Assembly (NCBI GenBank): GCA_900548005.1 | Contig: URIZ01000010.1 | Location: forward strand, 1-64,000 | DNA length: 64,000 bases | Direction of reading: 5' to 3' | Origin: an uncultured Eubacteriales bacterium | Lineage (GTDB): Bacteria > Bacillota > Clostridia > Christensenellales > CAG-917 | Part shown: piece by piece, positions 1 through 7,086 of the stretch | Position numbering within the stretch: the first letter of the stretch is position 1 | Layout of the letters: each line of letters opens with the position of its first letter | The notes under the pieces: generated by a model | Databases searched by the model: none | Told to the model about the DNA's origin: nothing | The model's input: the letters and a program-made list of their open reading frames with translations, nothing else | Translations under genes and position numbers: made by a program

Positions 1-535
1 ACTCTCTCGTTATCGGCATTACCTGAAATATACTGATGTATTTATGCTCGGAAACGTAGCATTTCACGATTTTCGGTATTTTGAATATTTCGGGCAATAA
101 GAGTACCGTGCCGCAATATTTCCCGTCGATTCCCATATCTATCGTGTCCGAAACGGTTATGTTATCTTTTTCGTTGAATGCGTATTCCGCAGTTGCCCAA
201 AGAAGCGAGTTCAGCGATAGCCAGTCCGTCGGCGCGTTCTTGTCGTTCGAAGGATTACGAATATCGACGTCGGGCGAAATAAGCATCATATACTCATTGC
301 GGCGATTCGCCTTCCTTCCCAAGCCAATTTCACGCTCGGGCATCAGATAATCGCTTGAACCGATTGTACACAGTTTCCAAAACGGCATTTCGTCCGTCGG
401 TTTGAAAACAAGCGTCGTTATCGGCTTCATATCCGTCGGCAAAACGTTCTTTTTCAGTTTCAAACTAAAACTCGGTTCTTCGCCGAAAACATTTTTATAA
501 TGCTCATATAATTTTTGATGTCGTTTACTTTCCAT
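1..535 (-). CDS. Suppressor-of-fused (SUFU) domain protein, 3' end outside window
   Basis: The minus-strand frame opens at ATG 533-535 (MESKRHQKLYEHYKNVFG) and stays open for 178 codons to the window edge, so the C-terminus is missing. The order of conserved pieces matches bacterial suppressor-of-fused domain proteins: an ELLISP-like strand (EYMMLISPDVD), a tryptophan-containing helix (DWLSLNSLLWATAEYAF), then TVLLLPEIF and ISIFQVMPITRE, the last corresponding to the family's 'lqlvPLyeeE' segment. Such proteins are usually small cytosolic proteins of uncertain role, often in toxin-immunity settings; nothing here shows that. No clear ribosome binding site precedes the ATG. Family assignment is from pattern recognition of several blocks and is fairly secure; function is unknown. 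Confidence 0.7.
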   Translation of the reverse strand, partial: MESKRHQKLYEHYKNVFGEEPSFSLKLKKNVLPTDMKPITTLVFKPTDEMPFWKLCTIGSSDYLMPEREIGLGRKANRRNEYMMLISPDVDIRNPSNDKNAPTDWLSLNSLLWATAEYAFNEKDNITVSDTIDMGIDGKYCGTVLLLPEIFKIPKIVKCYVSEHKYISIFQVMPITRE

Positions 536-564
536 AAACCAATATCCGTTGTTTGTTTTTTATT

Positions 565-592
565 ATTATACCATATTCCTCCACTTTTTCAA
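565..592 (-). promoter_or_regulatory. Sigma-A-type promoter of the SUFU-domain gene
   Basis: On the minus strand TTGAAA (587-592) and TATAAT (565-570) are separated by 16 bases. The -10 box lies about 30 bases before the start codon at 535. Confidence 0.6.
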
Positions 593-621
593 TAGTTCTC
601 CGACCCTGCGCAAATAAAAAT

Positions 622-653
622 AGCGGTCTGTAAGAAAAGACTTACAGACCGCT
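622..653. terminator. Perfect 13-bp stem-loop, probable terminator
   Basis: AGCGGTCTGTAAG (622-634) pairs perfectly with CTTACAGACCGCT (641-653) around a 6-base loop. On the minus strand it is followed by a T-rich stretch (TATTTTTATTTG), so it would end transcripts coming leftward from the tRNA-Leu region. Confidence 0.55.
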
Positions 654-654
654 A

Positions 655-1330
655 CACTTGGTGCGGATGACCGCAAGCAGAGGGAGAATCAAGCGCGTAG
701 CATTTGAGAAAACCGAGCGCAGCGGACGAGCCGACCAACGGCGCAACATAGTTGCGATTTCGTGAAACGAAAAATAATGCGATGCAACAATTTGCATCGC
801 ACCGTTGGTACGGATGACAGGACTTGTAGTGAGCAAAGCGAACGAAATAGCGAAACGGGCGAATTTATTCGCTACAGTGGAGCGTCTACGCAAAACAAAT
901 TGTGCTTGTCGCACAACCGTGCTTTGCACGGACACTGCGTGTTGTATTTGTTTGCTATGTCCGCTGCGCTCGATGTCCGCAAATGCTTTGCGCTTGCGTC
1001 TCTCTTCGCTTGCGGTCAGCTGCATAAATGCAGGTTGCAAACAAAGTTTGCCGACAATGCAATCTGCATTGTCGCAAGTCCGTCACCGCAGTATAAAGAA
1101 AAACGAACCCCAATGGTTCGTTTAATTCTTTTATGGTGCGGATGACAGGATTTGTAGTGAGCAAAGCGAACGTAATAGCGAAACGGGCGAATTTATTCGC
1201 TACAGTGAAGCGTCAGCTGCACAAGTGCAGGTTGCAAACAAAGTTTGCCGACAATGCAATCTGCATTGTCGCAAGTCCGTCACCGCAGTATAAAGAAAAA
1301 CGAACCCCAATGGTTCGTTTAATTCTTTTA
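655..1330. repeat. Tandem repeats carrying tRNA-Leu 3' ends and terminators
   Basis: No convincing gene lies in this 690-base stretch. It is built of repeated blocks. A block of about 120 bases (near 1034-1152) recurs at about 1227-1346 with almost no change; the second copy runs into the real tRNA-Leu. Another block of about 79 bases at 808-886 recurs at 1135-1213. Each block boundary carries the acceptor/T-arm end of the tRNA-Leu gene (TGGTGCGGATGACAGGA or a degenerate form, at about 658, 810, 1134 and the true one at 1331). Several short hairpins lie inside, for example GCAAACAAAGTTTGC and GACAATGC/GCATTGTC. Confidence 0.75.
1298..1320 (-). terminator. tRNA-Leu terminator (duplicated at 1101-1123)
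   Basis: AAACGAACC (1298-1306) pairs with GGTTCGTTT (1312-1320); on the minus strand the stem is followed by TTTTTCTTT. It lies 11 bases beyond the tRNA-Leu CCA end. An identical hairpin sits at 1101-1123 in the upstream repeat. Confidence 0.7.
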
Positions 1331-1413
1331 TGGTGCGGATGACAGGACTTGAACCTGCACGCTCTCGCACAAGAACCTAAATCTTGCGTGTCTGCCAATT
1401 CCACCACATCCGC
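1331..1413 (-). tRNA. tRNA-Leu (anticodon TAG)
   Basis: The 83-base cloverleaf starts GCGGATG and ends CATCCGC-A-CCA with encoded CCA. The anticodon stem CAAGA/TCTTG encloses loop TTTAGGT, giving anticodon TAG. A long variable arm, as expected for a class II tRNA, and a T-arm GGTTCAAGTCC are present. Part of its 3' end is repeated several times to the left. Confidence 0.95.
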
Positions 1414-1426
1414 ACAAATCTTCACT

Positions 1427-1454
1427 ATTATAGCACAATTTGCCAATATGTAAA
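1427..1454 (-). promoter_or_regulatory. Promoter of tRNA-Leu
   Basis: Minus-strand TTTACA (1449-1454) and TATAAT (1427-1432) with a 16-base spacer, 14 bases before the tRNA 5' end. Confidence 0.65.
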
Positions 1455-1538
1455 GCACAATTTGCGCACTCGATCGCGCCCAAAATGCGGCATTTTGAAA
1501 AAAGTCGGGATTTTTTTGATTTTTCTATCGCAAAACTG

Positions 1539-1567
1539 TTGCATTTTGGCAATTTATTTGGTATAGT
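1539..1567 (+). promoter_or_regulatory. Promoter of tRNA-Gly / tRNA-Lys unit
   Basis: TTGCAT (1539-1544), 17-base spacer, TATAGT (1562-1567), ending 11 bases before tRNA-Gly. Confidence 0.6.
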
Positions 1568-1578
1568 TATCGTTGCTT

Positions 1579-1653
1579 GCGGGAGTGACTCAGTGGTAGA
1601 GTGTCACCTTGCCAAGGTGAAAGTCGCGGGTCCGAATCCCGTCTCCCGCTCCA
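1579..1653 (+). tRNA. tRNA-Gly (anticodon GCC)
   Basis: 75-base cloverleaf GCGGGAG...CTCCCGC-T-CCA with anticodon stem/loop CACCT-TGCCAAG-GTG, anticodon GCC, and T-arm GGGTCCGAATCCC. CCA is encoded. Between it and the next tRNA lies an inverted repeat, CATATCT (1694-1700) against AGATATG (1739-1745). Confidence 0.95.
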
Positions 1654-1744
1654 TGCGTAAGCAAAACGAGAACGAGCCGCAAGGTTCGTTCGACATATCT
1701 GGGAGCGACGAAGACCGCTTGAAGCGTAATTGTCGCCGAGATAT

Positions 1745-1820
1745 GCGTCCTTAGCTCAGTTGGTAGAGCAACTGACTCTTAATCAGTGGGTCCAGGGTTC
1801 GAGTCCCTGAGGACGCACCA
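1745..1820 (+). tRNA. tRNA-Lys (anticodon CTT)
   Basis: 76-base cloverleaf GCGTCCT...AGGACGC-A-CCA; anticodon stem CTGA/TCAG with loop CTCTTAA gives CTT; T-arm GGGTTCGAGTCCC. The 3' half and its terminator are duplicated 177 bases downstream. Confidence 0.95.
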
Positions 1821-1849
1821 AAAATAACAGCGTGAGCTGTTATTTTTTT
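1821..1849 (+). terminator. tRNA-Lys terminator
   Basis: AAAATAACAGC (1821-1831) pairs with GCTGTTATTTT (1836-1846) around GTGA, followed by T residues. It begins immediately after the CCA. Confidence 0.8.
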
Positions 1850-1976
1850 GTTTCAGGGACTTTTGCAACCATGTTGCAACCACACATTGCGTGGCGAACC
1901 CTGACGGTCCAGGCTGACGCTCGCTTGTTTGAACAAGCTCAAACATCTTGCTATTACGAAAGTTGTTGATTTTCTA

Positions 1977-2024
1977 CGAGTCCCTGAGGACGCACCAAAA
2001 ATAACAGCGTGAGCTGTTATTTTT
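1977..2024 (+). repeat. 48-bp copy of the tRNA-Lys(CTT) 3' end plus terminator
   Basis: Bases 1800-1847 (T-arm, acceptor strand, CCA and terminator hairpin of tRNA-Lys) recur exactly at 1977-2024. Only 129 bases separate the copies. Such a pair is what site-specific integration at a tRNA leaves behind (attL/attR); the intervening DNA is too short to be a functional element. An integrase remnant follows at 2197. Confidence 0.75.
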
Positions 2025-2062
2025 ATTTTGCGGCCGAAAGGCGTACCGTCCTATCGCACCAC

Positions 2063-2100
2063 AAAAAAGCCACTAAACAGTAGAAGTTTAGCGGTTTTTT
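2063..2100. terminator. Strong bidirectional stem-loop
   Basis: AAAAAAGCC-A-CTAAAC pairs with GTTTAG-C-GGTTTTTT around AGTAGAA; A- and T-tracts on both sides make it a good intrinsic terminator in both directions. Confidence 0.7.
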
Positions 2101-2130
2101 TATTTTTCGCTACTGCTCGAAAAATCCGCG

Positions 2131-2202
2131 TTTTGACATCAAAATAAGGAAAATTCGATGTCAAATTTGATGTCAAAAATTAAGGAAATTTTGATGTCAA
2201 AA
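2131..2202. repeat. Cluster of TTTTGATGTCAAAA-type near-palindromes
   Basis: TTTTGACATCAAAA (2131-2144), CGATGTCAAA (2157-2166), TTTGATGTCAAAA (2166-2178) and TTTTGATGTCAAAA (2189-2202) lie in 72 bases, directly at the 3' end of the integrase remnant. They resemble integrase arm sites or repressor operators of a lost element; function not shown. Confidence 0.5.
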
Positions 2203-2346
2203 TTCGGGATACCAGTCGCCATAAATATCATAGATATTTTGTGCCGTCACATCCGGCGAAAAAGTCGTGTAAACTCCGTTTGTCATAGCACTTCCCGGCG
2301 AGTGTCCCATGTATGTTTGCCTAATTTGTGTTGAACTGATTTTGTA
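2197..2346 (-). pseudogene. Tyrosine recombinase (integrase) C-terminal remnant
   Basis: On the minus strand the frame ending at TGA 2197-2199 reads ...STQIRQTYMGHSPGSAMTN followed by GVYTTFSPD and ends DWYPEF. This is the end of a phage-type tyrosine integrase: the MGHS motif that holds a catalytic His, followed at the normal distance by the nucleophile Tyr (V-Y-T). Upstream the frame stops within 12 codons and the boxes with the first Arg and HxxR are missing, so the gene is a fragment. Its position beside tRNA-Lys(CTT), with its duplicated 3' end, suggests it belonged to an element that once used that tRNA. Confidence 0.65.
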
Positions 2347-2360
2347 TTATTTTTGTTAAA

Positions 2361-2421
2361 AGGCGTATGCTTGTCTCGGCGAGCGCAGCGAGCCGACTTG
2401 TTCAAAGACAAGCATACGCCT
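2361..2421. repeat. 16-bp perfect inverted repeat with 29-base loop
   Basis: AGGCGTATGCTTGTCT (2361-2376) is matched by its exact reverse complement at 2406-2421. The loop itself contains CGGCGAGCGCAGCGAGCCG, another palindrome. It interrupts the region between two recombinase-like fragments and may be a small inserted element. Confidence 0.55.
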
Positions 2422-2546
2422 AAGTGCCATTTGAGATTTTTTGTAGATATATTAAAGTTGTGGGTAATCGTTACGCTGTCGTTATCTAATATTACTTCTC
2501 GCACAAAGGCTTTTACAATCAGTTTTCGTACGGGCTATCCTGTATA
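2405..2546 (-). pseudogene. Possible recombinase C-terminal fragment
   Basis: The minus-strand frame reads KLIVKAFVREVILDNDSVTI then THNFN and STKNLKWHL before running into the inverted repeat. The pattern 'FV+ev.+..d.+.I.yNf' resembles the C-terminal tail of large serine recombinases, but no catalytic part is present and similarity is short. No start codon or ribosome binding site was seen. It could instead be an unrelated decayed gene. Confidence 0.3.
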
Positions 2547-2932
2547 TCTCACAAAGAGCCCAGTTCAAGTAACTCTATATCTTGTCGGCGTCAAGGAACG
2601 TGTAACCGCGCTGTTTCTCTTGCTCAATACCGAAGCCTAGTCTTGCTATGTTAAAAGAGAGATAGCGGGGCATATAAGTGTTTTAGTTACGCAAGAGAGC
2701 GTGGCGTATTGCTTATTAATATTGCTGAACAGATTGAACCAAGGGATAGATTATAGCGTGACTTTATGTCAAACGCAGGAATTTATGCTCCGGCGTTTTT
2801 CTGTTTTGAAACGATACGAGAGTTTTAGAGAAAATATTAAACAAAGGGACAGAGCTTCTCTGCCTTTTGTATTTTCTTTGGGAATGAATCGCATCTTTAT
2901 AAGAGATTTTATAAAATCAAAGAGATAACCTA
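2547..2932. other. Degenerate intergenic region
   Basis: No intact gene with a ribosome binding site is visible. Short open stretches exist, for example one reading ...YARERGVLLINIAEQIEPRD on the plus strand, ending near 2750. Such fragments suggest gene debris continuing from the integrase remnants. I could not assign a family. Confidence 0.4.
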
Positions 2933-2962
2933 TTGTCTTTATAGAAAAAAATGTGTTATAAT
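2933..2962 (+). promoter_or_regulatory. Promoter of the XRE/two-component operon
   Basis: TTGTCT (2933-2938), 18-base spacer, TATAAT (2957-2962). The leader to the ATG at 3009 contains AGAAGGAG (2994-3001) as ribosome binding site. Confidence 0.65.
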
Positions 2963-3008
2963 TAATATGGCATAAACTACTTAAACGAAAAGCAGAAGGA
3001 GCGAATCG

Positions 3009-3251
3009 ATGCGTAAAATTTGTTATTCAAAGTTATGGAAATTGCTGATTGATAAAAGGATGAACGGCTCTGAACTCAGGAAGGCGGTTGAACTGGCGCC
3101 GAATACGCTTACGAAACTATATAAAGAAGAACCTGTTTCTGTGGAAACGCTGCTTCGTATTTGCGAATATCTCAACTGTGACATAGGCGACATAGTGGAA
3201 TTCTCGTGCATAGGCGACAAGGCGGCAACATATAAAGGAAAAGGAGTGTAA
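3009..3251 (+). CDS. Small XRE-family helix-turn-helix regulator
   Basis: An 80-residue protein that is essentially one Cro/CI-type HTH domain: helices around residues 10-60 (KLLIDKRMNGSELRKAVELA, PNTLTKLYKEEPVSVETLLR) and the typical ending ICEYLNCDIGDIVEF. A clear AGAAGGAG precedes the ATG. It is 4 bases upstream of the 7TM sensor gene and shares its promoter, so it probably controls or tunes the downstream signalling genes; the target is not visible. DNA binding follows from the family; autoregulation is inference. Confidence 0.85.
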   Translation: MRKICYSKLWKLLIDKRMNGSELRKAVELAPNTLTKLYKEEPVSVETLLRICEYLNCDIGDIVEFSCIGDKAATYKGKGV

Positions 3252-3255
3252 TAGA

Positions 3256-4926
3256 ATGAATCTGACAAGGTCGAAGAAAAAAGATTTATTATATGTCGCA
3301 GTTGCCGCGTTCTTCTTCCTTACTGCTTGTGTACTGCAAACGGTAGACGATTATATTTCCGATTTGTCCGTTAAAAAAACGATTGCGTTATTGACGCAAT
3401 ATATTTTCTTCGGTCTCCTCGCGTATTGGACGGCGTCCGTGATCAGCCGCATTTCCGACAAAAGCATTTGCTCGGGGATTATCGTGGCGATAGCGCTGAT
3501 GGGGGCGATCCTTTTTGTCAGACTTCTCAAATATCACGTATTTTACGAAGAAACCGCTACTCGGTATTTATGGTATTCTTATTATATTCCACAATGCATT
3601 GCACCCGTGGTTTTGCTTTTAACGATACTCGGTATGGGGCGCAAAGACGGAAAACCGCTTGCAAAAGGATGGTATCTGCTGTTTCTGCCTGCGGCGGCGC
3701 TGATTCTATTGGTTTTTACGAACGATCTTCACGAGCAAGTATTTTCTTTTGCAGAAGGTCTGGAGTATTCCAACAAAATATACAAATGGGAATGGGGTTA
3801 CTATTTAATACTGTCGTGGATGGTTGGATTGTATCTTTCTATCGGCGTATTGCTTTACGTAAAGTGTCGCATTTCGTGGTGTCGGAAAAAGGCGTGGATA
3901 CCTCTCGTACTCTTTGTTACTTGTTTTATATTGTGTGTTTTAAGAGAAGTGTTTGATCCGTCTTTTATTAGAATGCCGGAAGCGGTTGTCTTTAGCGTTG
4001 TAATTGTTTTTGAGAGCCTTATCCGCATAGGATTTATACCGTCCAACGTCAATCACGAAGGACTGTTTTATTTGGCGGACATTTCTGCAAGTATTGCGGA
4101 TAAAAATCTAAACGTCGTTTTAAGTTCCAAGAATGCACCTGAAATCACGCGCGAACAAGCGACTTTGGCGGCAAACGGAACAAAAACCCAACTGAGCGAA
4201 GACCTTGTTTTGCGCGCAAAAGCAATACGAGGCGGAGAGGTGTTCTGGACGGAGGATTATTCGGTCATCAATAAAATAAACGAATCTCTTGCGGAAATAA
4301 ACGAAACGCTTGCGGAGGAGAGCGACCTGATTGCCGCAGAAAACAAACTGAAAGAACAGCGCTCTAAAATCGAAGAACAGAACAACCTGTACAAAGGGAT
4401 ATTCGCCGTGTTTCGCCCGCATCTGAAAAAGATAAAAAAATGCTTTGCCAAGGCGATAAGCGAAGAAGAGAAAGAAGAAGCGCTACGCCTTGCCGTCGTT
4501 TACGGCGTGTACCTGAAACGGCGCAGTAATTTTGCAATGCTTGCAAAAAACGGGCAGGTGCAATTATCTGAACTTTTATACGCTATACGCGAATCTACGG
4601 ACGCGCTTTCTTTCTACGGCGCGGCGGCGTCGGTGATTTTTGAGGGCGACGGCACAGCCCTTATCGGGCAGGTTACTTTTCTGTACGAATTTTTCGAGGA
4701 CTGCATAGAGAGCGCGCTTCCCGATCTTTCCGCGTGTCTTGTACGGCTGTCGGTTAATAACGGGTTATTGCATTGCCGTATAGCCCTCGATAACGCAAGA
4801 GAAAGCATACCGGAGAATTGGCGAAGCCGAGAATGCGAAAAACTCGGAGCGTCGGTTCGTTTGCAGATACAGGACGAAACGCTGTATGCAACGCTGTCGT
4901 TCGGCGAAAGGGAGGCGATTGTATGA
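3256..4926 (+). CDS. 7TM histidine-kinase-like sensor protein with divergent kinase module
   Basis: A 556-residue protein. Residues about 10-256 hold seven to eight hydrophobic helices, including the WYSYYIP segment (106-112) typical of 7TMR-type histidine kinase sensors. A coiled linker (about 305-370) follows. The C-terminal part has YLKRRSNFAML (near 412-423) and a FLYEFFED helix where a GHKL kinase would have its N-box, so the ATP site looks incomplete: no N-box Asn and no clear G1/G2 glycine boxes. It overlaps the next kinase gene by 4 bases (ATGA). It probably senses a membrane signal and works with the next two gene products. Whether it is itself a kinase is doubtful. Confidence 0.75.
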   Translation: MNLTRSKKKDLLYVAVAAFFFLTACVLQTVDDYISDLSVKKTIALLTQYIFFGLLAYWTASVISRISDKSICSGIIVAIALMGAILFVRLLKYHVFYEETATRYLWYSYYIPQCIAPVVLLLTILGMGRKDGKPLAKGWYLLFLPAAALILLVFTNDLHEQVFSFAEGLEYSNKIYKWEWGYYLILSWMVGLYLSIGVLLYVKCRISWCRKKAWIPLVLFVTCFILCVLREVFDPSFIRMPEAVVFSVVIVFESLIRIGFIPSNVNHEGLFYLADISASIADKNLNVVLSSKNAPEITREQATLAANGTKTQLSEDLVLRAKAIRGGEVFWTEDYSVINKINESLAEINETLAEESDLIAAENKLKEQRSKIEEQNNLYKGIFAVFRPHLKKIKKCFAKAISEEEKEEALRLAVVYGVYLKRRSNFAMLAKNGQVQLSELLYAIRESTDALSFYGAAASVIFEGDGTALIGQVTFLYEFFEDCIESALPDLSACLVRLSVNNGLLHCRIALDNARESIPENWRSRECEKLGASVRLQIQDETLYATLSFGEREAIV

Positions 4927-6218
4927 TACCGTTCGTCGATTGTAACGAAGCCGTTTTTCGCGGCACGCTTATTCTGCTGTTGCTTGCGGCGTTTGTCGGG
5001 GTGGTATGTTTTGCGATAAGTGTCTCGTATCGACTCAAATTGCGATATATTCTTCCAGAATTATTTTGTATGATATGCGCGGTCTTGATGTTCTGCTTTT
5101 TGGCGGACGGCATTCAGATTCGCGATTTAGGTAAAAATCGAAGCGACTTTTCGGGTTCGTTTTGTTTTTTGCCCGCGTGGTGCGTTGTTACGGTGGCTTT
5201 TTTACTGCTTGCGTCGGTCTGTTTGTGCCTGGTGCTCGTCATAAAAAAGCGGTTGTCGTCTCTTACCGCTATGTCCGTCAAAGACGCGATTTCCGTATTG
5301 CCCGCAGGGCTGTGCTTTTACGACGAAACGGGGCGGCTGCTTTTAACGAACGGAAAAATAGGCGACGAATGCAGAGAAATTACGGGAATGCCGCTTTCGG
5401 ACGGCGCGGCGTTCTGGTCGGCTATGTGCGAGGGGAATACGGCGGAGGGTACCGTTTGCGGCAGAGAGGGCGATTCGGTGCTTGTGGAAAAAAGCGACGG
5501 GAGGGCAAGTTGTTACAAACGGATTATACATAGTTTAAACGGCAAAACCGTTTACGAGTTATCCTGTTCGGACATCAGCCGTGAATTCGCGCTGAAAAAG
5601 AAAGTAGAAGAACAGAACGAAGAACTCAGGAAAATGAACGTAAGACTGCGCAAATACGGCGAAACGGTAACCGAGGTGACCAAAGAACGGGAAACGCTTG
5701 CGGCGCGGGTGAAGGTGCACGACGGTATGGGTTCTCTGATTCTGAAAACCAAAAGAGCGCTTTTGCAGGGGGAAGGCGACAAAGAGGCGTTGATACGCGA
5801 ATGGAACGGCGTCGTTTCGTTTGTTTCCTCGCCCGAAACGGAAGAGGACAGGGCGGAAGAAATTAAAAAAACGGCGAAAAGCGTAGGCGTGAAAATATTG
5901 TACACGGGCGTGCGCCCGCCGAAAGGGAGCGTCGCCGAAAAAATTCTTGCAAACGCCGTGTTCGAGTGTATCACCAACACCGCAAGGCACGCAGACGGCG
6001 ACGAACTTTATATAACGGTATCGGACGACGGGGCATTTTTTACGGCAAGAATCGGTAATAACGGCAGACCGCCGAAAGCGGAAATCGTAGAGGGAGGAGG
6101 ACTTTCCTCTTTGCGTAGAATAACGGAAATGGCGGGCGGTAGTATGAAAACGGAAAGTTTTCCGCGGTTTCTGCTTACCGTAAGCGTTCCGAAAGGAGAA
6201 AAAGAAGATGAGCGATAA
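4923..6218 (+). CDS. Sensor histidine kinase, PAS-like and GHKL ATPase domains
   Basis: The start at 4923 is chosen because it overlaps the upstream stop (ATGA) and has GGGAGG (4911-4916) seven bases before; an upstream in-frame ATG lacks these. The 431-residue protein has three membrane helices (about 13-34, 43-61, 85-107), a PAS-like region (about 120-215), a coiled segment (222-262), a phospho-acceptor motif KVHDGMG with His266, and a GHKL ATPase with N-box FECITNTARHA (347-357) and GGGLSSL (391-397). The HDG arrangement fits NarX/HisKA_3-like kinases that pair with NarL-type regulators, as encoded next with a short overlap. Confidence 0.88.
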   Translation: MIPFVDCNEAVFRGTLILLLLAAFVGVVCFAISVSYRLKLRYILPELFCMICAVLMFCFLADGIQIRDLGKNRSDFSGSFCFLPAWCVVTVAFLLLASVCLCLVLVIKKRLSSLTAMSVKDAISVLPAGLCFYDETGRLLLTNGKIGDECREITGMPLSDGAAFWSAMCEGNTAEGTVCGREGDSVLVEKSDGRASCYKRIIHSLNGKTVYELSCSDISREFALKKKVEEQNEELRKMNVRLRKYGETVTEVTKERETLAARVKVHDGMGSLILKTKRALLQGEGDKEALIREWNGVVSFVSSPETEEDRAEEIKKTAKSVGVKILYTGVRPPKGSVAEKILANAVFECITNTARHADGDELYITVSDDGAFFTARIGNNGRPPKAEIVEGGGLSSLRRITEMAGGSMKTESFPRFLLTVSVPKGEKEDER

Positions 6219-6855
6219 AATAAACGTGATGATCGTGGAAGATCAGGCGATGCCGCGGCAACTTTTCGAGGCGATTATAAAGGCGCAACCTAAATTTAAT
6301 CTTACCGTATCCATCGACAACGCCGCCATTGCGGACATCTGCTGCGCAAGGCACGCTATCGATCTCGTTCTGATGGACGTAGTAACCAAAAACGGGGCGA
6401 GCGGTCTCGTCGCGGCGGAAAAAATAAAGGCGCAAAATAAAAAAGTAAAAATAATCATCGTTACGAGTATGCCCGAATGTTCTTACGTAGAACGGGCGAA
6501 AAAGATCGGCGTAGAGGGGTTTTGGTACAAAGATTTCAGCGTAGAACCGATTTTAACGATTATCGAACGCGTGCTGAGCGGCGAATCCGTTTATCCCGAC
6601 GACGTGCCCGAAATTCAACTCGGGCTTGCAAAAAGCGGAGAGATGACGGCAAGAGAGCTGGAAGTGCTGCGCGAGATGACGGGCGGTTTCACCAATGCGG
6701 AGATTGCCGAAAAGCTGGGCATATCCGAAAAGCGCGTGCGCAATCACGTTGCAAATATGCTTGAAAAGACGGGCTTTCGCAGCCGCACCGAGCTTGCCGT
6801 GCGTGCAAGAGAATCGGGGCTTACCATCCTTGACAGGACGGAGGACGACGTCTGA
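6208..6855 (+). CDS. NarL/FixJ-family response regulator
   Basis: A 215-residue regulator. The receiver domain has acidic pair E11-D12, phospho-acceptor Asp57 (LVLMDVV), switch Thr86 (VTS) and Lys108. A LuxR-type HTH occupies about 145-205 (TARELEVLREMTGGFTNAEI, KRVRNHVANML). The start ATG follows AAAGGAGAAAAAG and lies inside the end of the kinase gene (11-base overlap), indicating translational coupling. It is expected to be phosphorylated by the upstream kinase and to activate transcription; the following lone receiver-like gene and lipoproteins are plausible targets but this is inference. Confidence 0.92.
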   Translation: MSDKINVMIVEDQAMPRQLFEAIIKAQPKFNLTVSIDNAAIADICCARHAIDLVLMDVVTKNGASGLVAAEKIKAQNKKVKIIIVTSMPECSYVERAKKIGVEGFWYKDFSVEPILTIIERVLSGESVYPDDVPEIQLGLAKSGEMTARELEVLREMTGGFTNAEIAEKLGISEKRVRNHVANMLEKTGFRSRTELAVRARESGLTILDRTEDDV

Positions 6856-6898
6856 AAGGGCAAAAATCAAGCGGAGCGATATATCCGTTTTGCAAAGC

Positions 6899-6930
6899 AA
6901 AAAATCGACTGCGATTTGCGGTCGATTTTT
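6899..6930 (+). terminator. Terminator of the two-component operon
   Basis: AAAAATCGAC (6900-6909) pairs with GTCGATTTTT (6921-6930), followed by CTTATAT; 44 bases after the response regulator stop. Confidence 0.75.
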
Positions 6931-7086
6931 CTTATATCCGAGCGTTTTTTCAAAATAATCTTCAAAAGGGGGTCATTTGACACTCCCCGCGCAAAAAGAA
7001 AAGTTATAAAATAATATAAACCAACTTATACGGCTTGCAATCGTCCGTCCCCGCGCGGTGACGTCTCAAGCCATGGAGAAAGAAGA

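Noticed and set aside
762..1342. Several 69-132 codon open frames in the tRNA-Leu repeat array
   Set aside because: They run through repeated hairpins and tRNA fragments on both strands and have no ribosome binding sites or protein-like composition.
2701..2928. 75-codon plus-strand frame before the XRE operon
   Set aside because: No ribosome binding site and no similarity; lies among decayed fragments.
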